This document shows, one piece after another, positions 34,148-47,867 of a stretch of DNA of 64,000 bases. The stretch is from the NCBI GenBank assembly GCA_029531795.1, contig JAPEIS010000006.1, positions 2,728,001 to 2,792,000 on the forward strand, written 5' to 3'. The position numbers and the translations under genes were made by a program. Within the stretch, counting starts at the first letter, position 1. Every line of letters begins with the position of its first letter. Source of the stretch: Sclerotinia nivalis (Eukaryota > Ascomycota > Leotiomycetes > Helotiales > Sclerotiniaceae). The notes under the pieces are model-generated. The model saw nothing but the letters and a program-made list of their open reading frames with translations, was not told the DNA's origin and ran no database searches.

Positions 34148-36741
34148 AAGGCTCTGGTTGTTTTGATAATTTTTCGGTTGTGTTCTTAAAATTGGTCAAT
34201 TTATGGCATGTAGTATGGGCAAAGTGGATGTGGTCTCTGGTCCTCAAAATGATGACTGCTGGAGACAAGCTCATTCTTTTATTGATCATCCTCGGTGTTT
34301 ATTTTGCCTAGGATCGAGATGTCTGCTTGGAGGAATTGGAGGAATTGCAGCTTCCGGGCTCAATGGCGTCACACATGGACATGGGAAATGCGTTGAATGC
34401 TCTGACAAGTTTGCACCCATTGAGCTCATTTTGCCAGCGATAAAAATGGCTTAGTACCATGAAACTTACATATAGCTGCACAGACAGAGACTGAGAGGAA
34501 TGATAATTGTAACGTAGTGTGGTCTAGTCAATGATGCACATTCATAAGGCTCTAGGGGCCCGTTTTCTCACCGGGGCAGTTGATTCAGACAGTCAATATC
34601 GTTAGCTTCTTTATTTGCCAATGATTATAGATAGCGATAAGATAATGTACTAATTCGAATATTTTACCTTCATGCTTGAAGATAGTTGCCTTCCTAGCAG
34701 CAACGGTCCCAAAGGTAACAATCATTTCACCAGTTGTCCGTAAGATTACCCAGTTGATGTACTCGGCCATGGCCATTCAGTCAGTCCATTCGACCAGGTG
34801 ATTTACTCTTGCTCTGCATCTACCATTTCATAAGTTCCTAAGTCTAGACTGGGTCTCCTTTAAGGTGGCTCGTCGAATCGCTCGTAATTTGCACCTCAAA
34901 AGGTCCAGGTTTCTCATTGCTCCCACAACTCGGAAACTGTTTGCCTCCACATGCTGGATCTCCAACAGCATTGTCGAAGTATCATAGTTGAAGGATAAAA
35001 TTTCGAGATTAACAAAAGAAGGGACGGAGGGACTAATGGCATCTGAGAAGGCCATTTGTAAGTTCGTAGACCCCTGTGCATACGTTTGACTTCTCAGCAT
35101 GCGCTGATAGATTTTTCTGAACTAAATTATCTACTTCCCTGCATAAAATCATTCCAATATGCCGTGTCTCTAAGCGCGAGAGTCTTTGGCAATATTTGTG
35201 CTGCGCGATTCTGGGTCATGCATGATATTACGGGTGCTTCGAATTAATGCCAAATAGTCGTAATGAACTCAGCTCTTAAGTGGTTGTGCTACAGGATCTC
35301 TCATAAACCGATTAACCAATGGGACCGCTTTATATGTGCCTTGAGGCTGAAAATGTAACTTTGCATTCCTTGTCTGTCCACTGACCGAGGTATGGACAGA
35401 AGGAAAACATGGGTCATCCTGTAAAATATGTTGCAGCTGGCTGTCTTAAGAAAATTCAGTACAATGCTTCATGTTGCACAAGTCGGGAGCCGGGGCAGCC
35501 CACTCCTAGGTAATGTAGAACTTGGGCATCCTCAATTCATGATCGTGTCGTTATTTGCACGTTCGTGATGGAGCGCGCAGCTCAGTAAAAAGATCAGAAG
35601 TCACATTACTATTGGAAATTGCGAACAGGAAATGAGGGTCATAATAGCGTAAGGCTGCCTCCAATAGTCGCGGCGATGGAGGGCGAAGACTCAACACCTG
35701 TACGTGGTGCCCTCTACGAACCTCCAGCTCTCTATTGAGAGTCTGCAGAGCTAAGATTGAGTCATTTGATGGAATCGGATACATTGGAAGAGAGAGAGAG
35801 GGTTTCCCGATTACGATATTCACGATGGAGGGGTTATTACGATTTTATAGCATCAATATCTTCGAAAGGATGAACGAACATCAATCCAAAATACGGATGA
35901 TGGCTACAGAAGTCTTGGTTAGATTCAACATCTGCTATCGATTATTACTTCAATACGAGGTATGATACGTTTAGTAAGTCCCTTTTATTCCAGAAGGGTC
36001 TTTTCGATACGGAATTTGCTATTGTTTTATTCGCATTTTATACCTTTTTTCGACAATCGATTATCGAAAACACATTCATTTTAACACTACGATTATTACG
36101 AAACAGAGAATACCATCATCTATCAACTAATGCTATACTCTGGGCATCGATACGATATTACGCCTTTTCCTCGATTTTACGAAAATATTTTTTGTGCGTG
36201 TATAGGTAGGGTTAGGGCCACGCCCCACTATCATTACATTCAAACGACCGATATTCCATTCGGCAGTTTCGATTATTTACATTCAAACAAAGCTGGAGAT
36301 CATCACACCTAGGAAGGCATACAAAGGAACTAATGAATGAGTTCGAACTGAGGAGAGTGGTGCCTTCCAGTTGCTTTTCATTAGTATGAGGACCCTTTTG
36401 CTGTGCTGGAGGTAATCTTGACGGAGATGACTCTTGACCTTTGTGGGAAGTGGTGTCGGAATAACAGATTGGGTCGAAGAAGAAGATTATATCAATGGGA
36501 TGCTTTAATTAGCAAGGGGTAGGGGGAGAGCGAGAAAGGAAAGGTCTTAGAGGATGAAGATATCGGGCTTTGTTCCCCAATATTAGTTTTCACTTGCCCT
36601 CAATCAACATTTCAAGGGTTGAAAAGAAACCCAAACTATACAAACTGTATGTTAGCTAGCATACAACTCCCCATAGCATCAACTAGGAGCTCATAGAGCC
36701 CCTAGCCGTCCTAGATAGTCTTAGACTCAGTGTGGACGTTA
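34148..36741. other. Intergenic, no supportable gene
   Basis: Short frames only. Minus-strand frames at 34585-34776, 34828-35100 and 35551-35823 look mildly protein-like, but none shows a known domain or consistent splice signals. Confidence 0.4.
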
Positions 36742-36770
36742 AATCAATCAATCAATCAATCAATCAATCA
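36742..36770 (+). repeat. AATC tetranucleotide microsatellite
   Basis: About seven tandem AATC units. Confidence 0.95.
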
Positions 36771-39700
36771 GTCGCGGCGACAGGCTGATTGATACGATAG
36801 TCTCATGAGAAGTACAAGAGGCGGCATAAGTCCAGTAATTCCAGTGAAATCCATCATGATTCAAGGATACCCATCAAGGCTGAAGGCTAGTTCATTGACA
36901 CATTTACAGAAATAAATGGACCCTGTCGATCAAAGGCGCCGTAGAAGATAGGCTTGGAACCAGAGAGGTGCAGCAAATCGATCAGTACGAAGATGAGATG
37001 GTGAGAAAAGCGACATTTTTGGAGGAATCATGGTTCTTTCATGAGCCACCATCAGATATGATCATTCTGAAGAGCATCGCCGAGTATCTGGATGCATCGT
37101 GAGTAAACCTTCCTGGCGTGCTGTTGCGACTTTCATACCGTCACTAAGGCCTGAATTACCCATTTAATAGTAAAGTTTTTCACAAAAGCAGACGGAGTAA
37201 AGTGATTTAGTTGCAAGAATTCAACTGTCTACCACCCAACAGGTTGAGAATAAGTACAATATGGGAATGATGTCAGACAAAGTTGGGAAACGTTATACTA
37301 AATTAGTTTTTAACCAGCATAATGAATCAAACTGCGATAAGAAGACTGCACTTGTCACATCATGGGGAAAAATGGGAATTAGGAAAGGATGGAAGATGTT
37401 GAGGTTGAAATTATCAGGGCCAGTCAAATCCCACGAAATGTTGTGCAAGAGTTGTTATAGGAAGGTTAACCAATGTCATCAGCTTTACACCAGGAACTGC
37501 ATCGCACGACTACCACGGTAGACCCAAAACAGGCACCATAACCTCTTCACAATCCAAGAAGAGTATCAAGAAGGTGGAGGTTGGTTTGAAAACATTGCGG
37601 AAAGAGAGAAATTCTGTTTCAAAGAACATTGGAAGTTCGGATCCCGAAGTATGACACAGGTTGTTTGAAAGACCGCGGATCGGAAACAAGAGACTCGATG
37701 ATTTGAAGCTAGAGAAAAAAGTATGGAAAGTAGTGGAGATTTGAGAAGGTGTTCTGCTAGGACTCTCATGCTCATCAATTGAATCGTCGGACCACAGACC
37801 AAAAATGTCTGCAAAACACATCTCGCAGAGGTCCTCACCACCCTTCTTCCCATTGTTCAATCCATTCATATGCATCTCGACCCGGGGCATTATGCGACAC
37901 AGCTGGTGTACTAGGCATTGCCCTGCTGCCTTGCAAATAATAGCCCGTACTGAATTGGCAATCGTCTCACGGCCTGCGCGGCCTTGAGATTTCGAATGCC
38001 ATATTTCACAGCAGTCCGATCGGGCCCAACTCCAACGTCCGCGCACATGTTTATTCGCTCGAAAACCTCAAAGTCGCGACCAAGTCCCTCTCGATATATC
38101 CTGCAAGTAGAAAAATGAGCTGCGCACCGCACACAAATAGGCCTGCCTGGGTCGGTGCCTCCATGATATTACATGCCTTTCAAAAGCAGTCCGCAGATCT
38201 GCAATGCGATTCTAGAATTTTGTTTCTCTGAAACAGTCCATATTTGAAGCAACGAAGAATCTCATGAATTTGCTTCTCTTTTGAGGAAGTTTGCCATTCA
38301 ATCAATTACCATTCAATTGCGCTCGTAATATTGCGGAGAAGTGCTTGCTTTACGGGGGTTAGAGTAGGTAATCTTAGAACTAACCTCAATCCTTCACCGC
38401 CTGGCTTCTCCCTTCAACAGGGTATTTTGGCAGAGTAATTAAATAGAACACTTTTCAACATGTTTCTTTCTTCCATTACCTCGATCTAAACCCGATCCAA
38501 TAAAGATCGGCATCATCCGATTCAACAATCAGTATTTACCAAGCCTAATTCGCTAGCTTACCTTATCATCTTCACCAATTGAATTTCCGCCAATTCGCTT
38601 ATTTTCGATATTAAACCTAATTCAAACATTGAAGCATAAAGACTACTCATTCATCATCCATACTGCCTTACTAAACTAAACTATTTCTAAATTAAAGATT
38701 AAAAGAAGAAATTTATATAATTGAAGAACTACAAAGGATTAGATTTTTCGACTTGAACTAAACTCTTTGTAGATCATCTCAAACAAATACGGAGATCACA
38801 ATCATATATGATATTCAATTCATTTCTTTTCGAATTGCTAATTAGAATTAATACACTGGAATTGTAACACCACAGAATCAGAAACCCAAGCTAATTAATC
38901 CGATTTAGGAAAAACAAGAATAATCAAACCAATTAAACTTTGTATTGTAATACCTTAACTTAGCACACCATACATACCCTTCGAGAGATTAGCGTTTATA
39001 TAACTGAGTATCACATGATTTGCACCACAGCGCAAACCAAATTCACTTCACTTCACTTCACCGCCTGGCTTGGCCACCTTCGATCAAAACAATTCACCCA
39101 CCTACTTCTATGAACTACAGGACTTACTACTTACTTACTATCGTGTCTACATCATGATCACATCATTGAGAAGAATTGAGAAGACTCAACCTACGAAGCA
39201 TCAAATATCGGGAAAAACAAGATAATGTTGTTATTCACACAGATCTTGGCGACTTACCGACCAAATTCGTGATATAAGCTTAATCTCAAGACGGTAGGTA
39301 ATTCTCACTCCATCCGACTTACTCCACGAATTTTAACCCTTGCTTTCGGCTTATAGTGCCGAACTTTCGATAGATGGAATATAGATTTGAATTCTGACAT
39401 GTTTGCACGAATCGAATTTAAACCTCATGACCTCACGAGACGGGAAAGTAAGTCTCCTCCATATACGCACGCAAATACATATACATACAAGCCTCTTGAG
39501 CCAAGATAATCGGGCGTTGAGCGTCGGTCACGATTTTTGCATCCCCAGTTGCAGCAACATCTTCTATTTCCACGTTCTGCGCACGAGAGAAATTCGCCTG
39601 TCAGGGTGAAACCATGAATTTTTATCAACTCTGGGTTGAGTACATTTAAAATATTATTCAGAGTACAAGGACAACGTCATAGTTGGCCATATAACTTGCC

Positions 39701-41920
39701 ACTCACCATCTTCACTAAATTCTCTTTTCTTGGACATGCAAGCATATCTGAAAATGCTTCTTTATGGGGTGATACGAGCTTCAATATTGTTATCGCCGGT
39801 CGATAAACGGCCCGCGACCTTGCTTCTCCACGTTTTCATCCCACCAGCCAAGCGTTTATCACTCTAGACACCATTCGTTGCCTTGCACTACTGAAGATCA
39901 TCTAAATATCAACATCACTCCTCGGAATGTGCCTTGATTTCATGGATGTAAGTTGTGAGCGCCGGCTGACGTGTGTCTGCATGCATTTTGTACGTTCTGA
40001 AATGGAGAAATTCATGTGGTTAGCCTACTTCAATTTTTCGCACAATGTTTACAGGATATAATACATCACGTGCAGATACTCCAAGGTGTTTCGTTGACAT
40101 AACAATTCTCCGAATTGAGGGCCATGCCGTCGAAGCGACGGTAGCGTTGGTTTCACGCATGAAGCACAACATTGCCAAGCGCTGCCATACTTGAGTTGCG
40201 AGAATAATGAGCTCCGTGTGGCTCGTAAATTGTTGGCAGAATCTACACTGACAATCCATTTTATTGACAATATGTGAATTCTCACTAAGGCTGAGACCAA
40301 AGTGTGGCAAGTCCAACGTCGATGGCCTTCTGTCGTGACGGATATCACAGAAGAAATATTTCCTCCTGATGCTCGGAAAGGAATGTTTTTGTGTTTCTAT
40401 CATTATCACCCAGAGAATTTTCGGGTTATTTGATGTTTAATGGACGCAAGGCATTTTTCAACCCCCACTGCACTATCATGGACATGATCCTAACATCAGA
40501 AGTCGTCGAGCGCCAGAATTTCACAAGAATTTCCGCCACATTGTGTCATACTTCAAGCAGATCTTCAAGGTTCGAGTTGCTGTTCCTCAAGAAGAGACGC
40601 ACTTGATACCACGCGGGTCAATATAGCGTGTTTGGCTTCACCTTGAAATCGTTCATACCACTGCCAAGCTGGAAATCTATTGTTCGCAAAGTGATTGCAT
40701 TTTGCGGGCTGTCAATGTTAATGTGATGGCGAAGTTCTCGTCTGGCTAGGGGTGGCTGACATGTGGGCATTGACTAATCCGATTGTTCGAATATTCCAAT
40801 TACCAATACTCCCAATGTTCCGCCGAAAATCATCACCTGCCAAAGATTGAAACTTGATATCGCCAAATTATCATGGTGGCAGAATCAAGTAGACTTTTTA
40901 ATCCCAATAGCCGATGGCTCATCAAGGGGCGCAGATGAGACAGCTCCAATATTTCGTACTTTCGTCAAGTGGCGACTTTGAATTCGGCCAAGAATCAATT
41001 TACCTACATCAAACGCAGCCTGCCCCCGCGCTAGAATCTGCAAAGAAGAATTCGTCATCGGCTCTAAATGGATTTTTCCGCCTAACGTCTTTGGCCGTTG
41101 AAACTAGCTAGTCCACCACGTTTGACATCATGATGCTTGAGCGTTTTATGCTCACAACATACCCTTGGCTAATTTTTGTTCACTCATTCATGTTTAATTT
41201 ATCTTGATGCATACTGTTGGTTTCAGTTGGGGAATTAACATCGTACTTGCTGGCAAAACCTGTCAATATTGCGGAATCTCTCCCTTCTGAAAAATGATAT
41301 GCGACTTTGTAGTCTGCTAAATGGCGTTTTCTGATATTTGAGTTTCTATAGTACACAATTGGATATTTTATCTTATGCCACAACTGGGCGAGACACTAGT
41401 CCGGATCTTAGAATTAAATAAGCATACAATGATCTGCAATCTGAGGCGTAGCGCCTCTATATTTTCTGCGTTCTACAGTATGTCACTTGTCATCCAACTC
41501 AGTCACACCGCATTGTAACAATATTGACTAAATTCCTTGGTTTCAGCGCACCCTCCATCATACGACCTTTGCGGGATACACTGAGCCTCAATTTCCCTTA
41601 TTATATTATTGATCGTCATATCACTCCACGTTCATTGGTAGCATAATATCCTGGGGTATCGGAATCTTTTTTAATTTTGTCGTGCAAATGAAAAGGGGGA
41701 ACCGGTTAGGCCACTACACTGCAGAAAGAAGTTGTTGTTATATCCTCTCTTCTCCTCTGCATCTATTTTCTCTTTTAAACTTTTTAAATATCCCATTGTT
41801 TCGATAATTCCTTATCTTTCACCATTGTGAGGATAGTTGGAATTAGTACCATCTGATGTTTGGAATCTTCATTTTATATCTCAATTATAATCATCTAAGT
41901 GATACCACCTCATCAAAGCC
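36771..41920. other. Long intergenic region, with one frame-shifted coding-like relic
   Basis: About 5.1 kb before the aquaporin gene. A minus-strand patch at 37510-38170 is coding-like but frame-shifted and is listed separately. The parts at 38.4-39.3 kb are AT-rich; the phrase CACCGCCTGGCTT occurs twice (38398 and 39059). Just before the aquaporin start (41740-41810) the plus strand is pyrimidine-rich, as in many fungal promoters. No RNA gene recognised. Confidence 0.4.
37510..38170 (-). pseudogene. Possible frame-shifted relic with a CxxC-type start
   Basis: I do not recognise a named family. On the minus strand one frame (to 37911) reads PICVRCAAHFSTCRIYRE, FEVFERINMCADVGVG and ends shortly after. 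A second frame overlapping from about 38000 reads GRETIANSVRAIICKAAG, LCRIMPRVEMHMNGLNN, EDLCEMCFADIFGLWSDD and a Ser-rich tail to 37510. The CxxC spacing followed by the second frame's CxxC (CEMC) hints at a small zinc-binding fungal protein broken by a frameshift. This is a weak inference. Confidence 0.25.
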
Positions 41921-43043
41921 ATGGCGTCGAAAGGCTCAACTAGAGACCTTTTGGTCTCTATGATCGGTGAATTAGTTGGAACATTTCTATTCCTCTTTTT
42001 CGCATTTGCTGCGGCACAAACAGCGAATCAACCCAACGGAACCACACCTCTTACACCTAACGCAACCGATACATCAAAACTTCTGTATATTGCCCTTGCA
42101 TTTGGCGCCAGCCTCGCAGCAAACGTTTGGATCTTCTTTCGTGTCAGTGGTGGGCAGTTTAATCCGGCTGTGACTCTTGCACTCGTGCTCATCAGAGCAG
42201 TGTCTCCCTTGAAAGCATTGATACTTATTCCTGCTCAACTTGTGGGTGGAAGCTTAGCTGCTGCGGTAGTTAAAGCTATTATACCGGGTAATGATATACT
42301 TTTTGCAGTATCACTCGGACCAGGTGTCACAAACGGTAAGCATCAAGAGATTTAATGAAGCATGAGATCTCAACTAATTTATTCGGTTAAAAGTTCAAGG
42401 CCTGTTTATCGAACTCCTTTTGACCTTTATGCTCGTTATCACCATCCTCATGCTCGTTGCTGAGAAAACGAAGTCTACTTTTGTCGCACCCATTGGTATT
42501 GGATTTTCTCTCTTCATCGGCCATCTTGTCGGTATATTCTGGACGGGAGCAGGAATTAATCCTGCCCGAGCATTCTCACCAGCCCTCGTTCAAGCCTCAT
42601 TCCCAGGCTATCATTGGATCTACTGGCTTGGTCCTGCTTTAGGATCATTCCTTGCCGCAGCATTGTACCTGGGACTAAAAGCAATGAAGTATGAATTAGT
42701 GGGTGGAGATGCGGATAAAGAAAAAGGGGAGGAGAGTTTAACTATGCAGCAGGCAGACGTTATCCTAGAAACCCTTCGTGGATTACCTAGAGCGATGCAA
42801 GGTTCGGGGGCTTCCATAGGACAATTCGAAGGCGTAGCAGAAGGCCAACGTGATTGGTGGAGGTTGAGTGGCTTGGACACGCACAAGATGGATGAGAAGA
42901 AGGCTCATTACGAAAGTGAGAATCGAGACCCCACGGATTTGGAAAGAGGTTTCGATGTCAGAGTTTTGGGGGATGATATGAAGATTCGGAAGAGTCGATT
43001 CGGGCCTAACGATCCTGCTAATTTTCCTACCTGGGTCAAGTAG
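41921..43043 (+). CDS. Aquaporin / MIP-family channel
   Basis: Two exons, 41921-42335 and 42400-43043, give 352 aa. The 64-bp intron has GTAAGC, a CTAAT branch and TCAAG, and falls in VTNG-LFIELLLTF. Both half-helix NPA motifs are present: GGQFNPAVTLAL (Asn81-Ala83) and GAGINPARAFSP (Asn192-Ala194), with Arg195 following the second, as in the aromatic/arginine filter. His180 in FIGHLVGIF matches the water-specific position of orthodox aquaporins, so water rather than glycerol is the more likely substrate. Six membrane segments lie before about residue 228, followed by a long hydrophilic C-terminal tail of about 120 residues, which may be regulatory. Start ATGGCG has a good context (AGCCATGGCG). 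Upstream is a pyrimidine-rich promoter stretch. Confidence 0.93.
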
Positions 43044-43805
43044 TCCCTCTTCACGGCGATTATGATATTCGTCTTGGGTGCTGTAAGATAGCATTGATTT
43101 AAGTTATCCGTTCGGCAAGAGATGGGAAGGGGTGCATGGACGGAAGGTGGATGGCAGGAGCAGCAAGGGATCGGTATGAAGAAGTACGGGCATATACCAG
43201 GTGATGACGATTATAATTTATTCATTTACAAATCTTCTTTCTTGTGGGAATAACGACCAGTCATTTGAGCAGTGAGCGTTCGACGGAGGTTTTTGATGTA
43301 AGCAAGAATGGCAATTGTTGGATCTGCATATACCACAAACTACATTCAAGTCAACACTTGAAGGTTTTTTTAATTTTACATTACGCTCGTTATAATTTTA
43401 ATATTTTGACTTCCAAACAAATTCATTCCATCTCCTGCTCTAACTTCGCAGCCTTTCACCATCTAAATAATTTTTCACAATCATCTGATTTTGAATGAGC
43501 TTCAGAGTAGACCGAATGGATGGATAGCCCCAGAGGTCTACAAGCTCGGATGGACACCAGAGCTTGGCCGGGGCCCTATGACTGAATGTAAGACACCCAA
43601 GTATCTTTTAACTTACCATCACCGGGGTCATTCAGTCCAAGGTTAGTACAACAACATTACAATGTATTGTTTCAGGCAAGGCATCACAGTGAACGAACGG
43701 TAAACATTTCAAATGAAGGTTTAAGAGGTTTTACGTTGTGAGATCTTATGAACATTGACATTATATTTTATCAGCATTTCCATTTACATCACTGCTGTTA
43801 ACCGA
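43044..43805. other. Intergenic between convergent aquaporin and monooxygenase genes
   Basis: About 760 bp between the 3' ends of the two genes. Holds their 3' flanks; no gene seen. Confidence 0.6.
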
Positions 43806-45327
43806 TTATTCCAGACCAACAAATTGACCCTCTTTGACCTTTGCAAATAAATCATCAAACCTATCAAGAGCAATTTGATAACAATCAAAACCATAAATCT
43901 TCTTCTGGACCTCGGAATCCGCCCATTTATCTGGGACCGCGCCACCCTTTTGCTTTAATGCAGCAAATTGCTTGTCTCTCTCTGCCTTTGCAGCTCCATC
44001 TCCCAAATGTAAAGCTCGTCCGGATTGTGCAGCTAGCTCGACAAGTGTCTCGGCACGTTCTTTCCTCACGCTTTCATAGACGAGTAGGGATTTGCTGATA
44101 TCTGAAGGGTCATTGGAAGGACATTTAGAAAATACGGCACCCAAGACGGCGGCATCTTCAATTGCTTGTGCAGCACCTTGAGCCAAATGAGGAAGGGTTG
44201 GATGGCAGGCATCTCCGACAAGTGCAATGGATCCGCGAACCCAAGTAGGAAGAGGACTGTGAACGCGGAGTTTCCATTCGCATACCTCACCATCAGGGAC
44301 AAGATTCAGCATACGTTGGACTTTAGGGCAGAAGTCGGAGAAAATATTTAACATAGCAGCCTTGTCACCCTTGGTCGTATAGGTGGCGGAAGGAGCGGCG
44401 GCGAAGTTGGTATCAGGTTGGACGGTGGAGAGGTTATAAATCTGCTTGCTTGAGACCGGGTAAGCAATAATATGTCTTTTCTCTCCAATCCATCTCGTGA
44501 CCTTATCTCCATTGATAAGTTCCAAAAGTTCGGGGTCGTTTTCCATGTCCTCTCGCTTTAGCATAATTCTGTATGCTGCCTGATTCGTGTCGGTAATATG
44601 TGCATCATGGTTCAATTCAGCCAAAATCTTTGATCGAACGATAGATTTAATACCATCTGATGCGAGAATGACATCTGCTTCGACAGTATAAGATTCTCCT
44701 TCGCGGGGCTTGACCTTGAGGACTGGCTTAGGACCAAAGGACTCAACGGCTTCAGCTGCTGTGGAAAAGTGAAACTTTATGCCGCTTTCTTTCTTGCAAG
44801 CCTCATACATAGAGCCAGCGAGGTTGGATCGGTGACCAACCATGTGAGGGTAGCCATACGTATCTCTTATGTACAAAAGATCCACGTGAGCCAGCTCATT
44901 ATCGGAATCGCCTTCTGTTTCTGGGTTAGTTTCATGATTTGGTAGGAGGCGTTGTGACACGAGATGCAATATTCAATTTCGAATTTTGATGAGAACAGGT
45001 GAGGAAAGAAAAATGTCCAAAAAAGAACGGGACATACGTCTAATACTAGTTTCTTTCAGGTCAACGGCTTCGGCCTCAATCTCTTTCCAACATCCCCATC
45101 TGGTCAATATTCTCGCCATATTTGGCGCCAATTGAATTCCAGCACCGACAAACCCCAAATTTGACGCTGTCTCATAGACATCGATGTTTGTAAAGCCCTC
45201 TTTAGCCAAAGACAACGCGCATGCCAATCCTCCCATGCCTAAGAACTGTGAGTTGCTGAAATTTTATTACAGGGGAGCGAAGAACTTTACCAGCTCCAAT
45301 AATCACAATGTGTGATGCTCTATCCAT
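43806..45327 (-). CDS. FAD-dependent monooxygenase, salicylate-hydroxylase-like
   Basis: Three exons on the minus strand: 45327-45291, 45238-45038 and 44914-43806, 448 aa. Intron 1 (52 bp) starts GTAAAG and ends TTCTTAG; intron 2 starts GTATGT, has a CTAAC branch and ends either CAG at 44915 or CAG at 44921 (450 aa); the first is favoured because the branch lies only 5 bases from the second. The FAD motif is VIIGAGMGG (Gly11-Gly16), the mid-domain reads YGYPHMVGHRSNLAG, and the second FAD motif is LVGDACHPTLPHLAQGA. This is the PF01494-type aromatic hydroxylase family (salicylate hydroxylase, 6-hydroxynicotinate and related enzymes), using NAD(P)H and O2. Which aromatic it takes cannot be read from sequence. 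No signal peptide. Confidence 0.87.
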
Positions 45328-46379
45328 GGTGGCGGCTTCTCAATGAATGTGTAGCTGGAAATACAATTTTTGTTCGATGGCCTAAAGATCTGTCTTGTAT
45401 GATATTTAGAGGTAATGCGATGTTGAATGAGACCTAGAACTTAGAGTGTATGGCTGTATATAACATAGGGATATCTTAGCATTCTCCGAATCATTTCATA
45501 TATAGCAAATCCATCTTCGTGGTACGTAACGTATGCTCATGGGCTGCCCCACGATCCCCACAACTCGTGGCCCAAATCAAATGTGGAAAAGGTCATATCC
45601 ACACGGCTTCTTGATACGGGACGGGGAAAAGGGAGGCTGAATGAGGGAAACGTTAGTTGTATGGAATTAAAACTCGGCAGTGGTTTAACTTTGGTTAGAT
45701 TGACGAAGTGTTATGATTGGTAGTAGATGATTACTTCATGAGTGAGGTGGGGATGTCGGGACCGAATGAATCAACACTAAGAATTTCCAAGAAACCCCGC
45801 ACACGTGATGCCGCCTTCATATATGTAAGATTACCTTGGGTGCAGACTCCAGTGGTGATAAGTCTATCAAGAATAAGGGGGAAAGTTTAAAAGGTGGCCA
45901 AATTACCAGTTTTCCTCTCACTTAAGTAAGTGGGAAATATTAATGGCGCCAAGCCTCGAACCCTATTGTATTGTGGTTGCTCCAAAATCCTATCATCTTG
46001 TTGTTTTTCATGATCTCTGTTTATGACATTTACGTTTGGGATACATGCCTGGCAGTACCCTGAATCCCTCGCTAGCATTTTGACGATTCGAAGGGAATGC
46101 GATGCATTTTAAGATGCGGATAATAGTGTTCTGTGGTTTCTTTAAGTTTTCGTGATAGCCTCAAATAGAAGATCGATGTTCCCAATTACATTGTAAACTC
46201 TCGTGGTTCTTTAGCATCGAGACCAACGTGTGACTTGTTACTCTTTCAATGTTTCCACATGAAGTCGTGAATTAAAACTCGGCTTTTGAATGAGGAATTA
46301 AGTATACATAATAGTGTTCTTACACAACCGACTATCCACATGCATTATGTACAATCCCATCCCCTCTCTCACTATCACT
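45328..46379. other. Intergenic, promoter side of the monooxygenase
   Basis: About 1 kb. Contains the upstream region of the monooxygenase and the 3' flank of the phosphatase. The only open frames are short. No gene seen. Confidence 0.6.
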
Positions 46380-47867
46380 TTAGCTATTACATAGTTCCAC
46401 GATATCTACTGGCATAAATCGTCTGAGGATGTTCAACACAGTCTCCAGTGGCATCCAGTCCATGTCTCCATAAACTGACTTCATAGGCTGTCCACTATAC
46501 AATACTCTTGCAAAGTGCCCATCAATTTTCGCTGTGGTATTTTGAATCTTCCAAATCTCAAAAGCAATGTTACTTCCCATTCCAGGCCATCTCAAAGCAT
46601 TGATCCCTAGAGCGCCTGCTATGGGACCAATATCCCCGTCATGAACAAATATATGACTGTACTTTCCTTCTTGGATCGTTCCATTTGCCACACTTTCCAG
46701 TCTGGACACTATGTCCCCAATAAACAGCCCCTCCACAACTTGAATGTATTGTTGGACGAATGGATTGGTCCTCCAGTAATAGTTCCATTCCCAGTCACCA
46801 GCTCTAAAAACCTCTTCTGCCATATCTTGAGTTACGCAGTATGAAGAATTGGTCGGAGAACAAGGAAGTGGATAGCCATTACAAAGTCGAGCCTGGAAGT
46901 TATCGGCAAAATGATCCATTGTGCCTTGCCATGCATCGGAATTGGCTTCGAACATATTTCCAAGGGTGGTGCGCAGGGTTGATGTGGCTGCCAGGTGAGC
47001 TTGCCATTCAGTTGTTGATTTAATTTTAGCCAGCGTAGAAGAAATAGCAGAGCAGGAATAACCCGCATTAACGGTGTCGACTGAAGTGGCTTGTTGATGA
47101 AGAGGTATGGATTTTTTGTAACCAGACCAGATTCCACGCAGCACGCCTCCAGCACTTTGTTGTGTCAAAGGTGACTCCGAGGAGCGGAAGTAGGTTTTCT
47201 CTAGTGATGGAGTTGCGGGGAAAAGACGCAATTTGCCCGTGGCGCCATATACTTCGTCAAGGTCTCGGCCATGCTGATAGCCGTCTGATAGACCACCGAT
47301 TGTGAGCTGTGGATACTGACAAGTCCCTGAAATATATTTGCCCACGAAGGGATTGCCTGCATCTGTATATGTACTAGCATATACTGGAATGGGTTGTTGC
47401 GTGGTAGTATCATGAGGTCCAGCATAAAGATATGGGAGAATACCTGAGCAATTAAACAGTACGGTCTAGGATACACTTAGTATGTCATCCGACGCTTGAG
47501 CAAGAGAACTGACCTCTCCACTAGGTAAAATGTTATACATAGTCCTCCTTTGGTGTCTTTGTAAATATTCCAGATAGACAATCCCCGCTTTCACAGTCCC
47601 GCTGGATACAGGCGCAGGAAGCTGGTATTCTCGTGCTCTTGGATGGGGCATAGAGCAATAGTTGTATGTGCCATATGTTATATTTGAAGTGGTAGACTTC
47701 CCAGGAATTGAATATATGCCACCATATGATCCAAGTGAAGTGTTACTGATATAGGAGGTATCATTGAGATCGATCGGGTAGAAAGTTTCGAGCGGTGTCA
47801 AAGCAATTGTCTCCCGTGCTCCAGCCAGGAATGCAAAAAGGACGATTTGGCTGCTAGTGAACATCAT
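46380..47867 (-). CDS. Secreted histidine acid phosphatase
   Basis: Two exons, 47867-47514 and 47465-46380, give 479 aa from the ATG at 47867. The 48-bp intron has GTCAGT, TACTAAG branch and CCTAG, joining YNILPSGE to TVLFNCSGILPYLYAG in frame. The start was chosen because MMFTSSQIVLFAFLAGA then reads as a signal peptide; an in-frame ATG at 47972 would add 35 residues with another hydrophobic stretch. The histidine-phosphatase motif is YLQRHQRRTMYN (the RHxxR(T/P) phosphate pocket and nucleophile His). The acid/base HD is in IFVHDGDIGPIAG near the C-terminal part. QLTIGGLSDGYQHGRDL and several NxS/T sites fit the family (clade 2, as phytases and Pho5-type enzymes). It probably releases phosphate from extracellular organic phosphates. 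Complete and apparently intact. Confidence 0.87.

Noticed and set aside
40020..40409. 129-codon minus-strand frame
   Set aside because: No recognisable domain and an overlapping second frame of similar length in the same strand.
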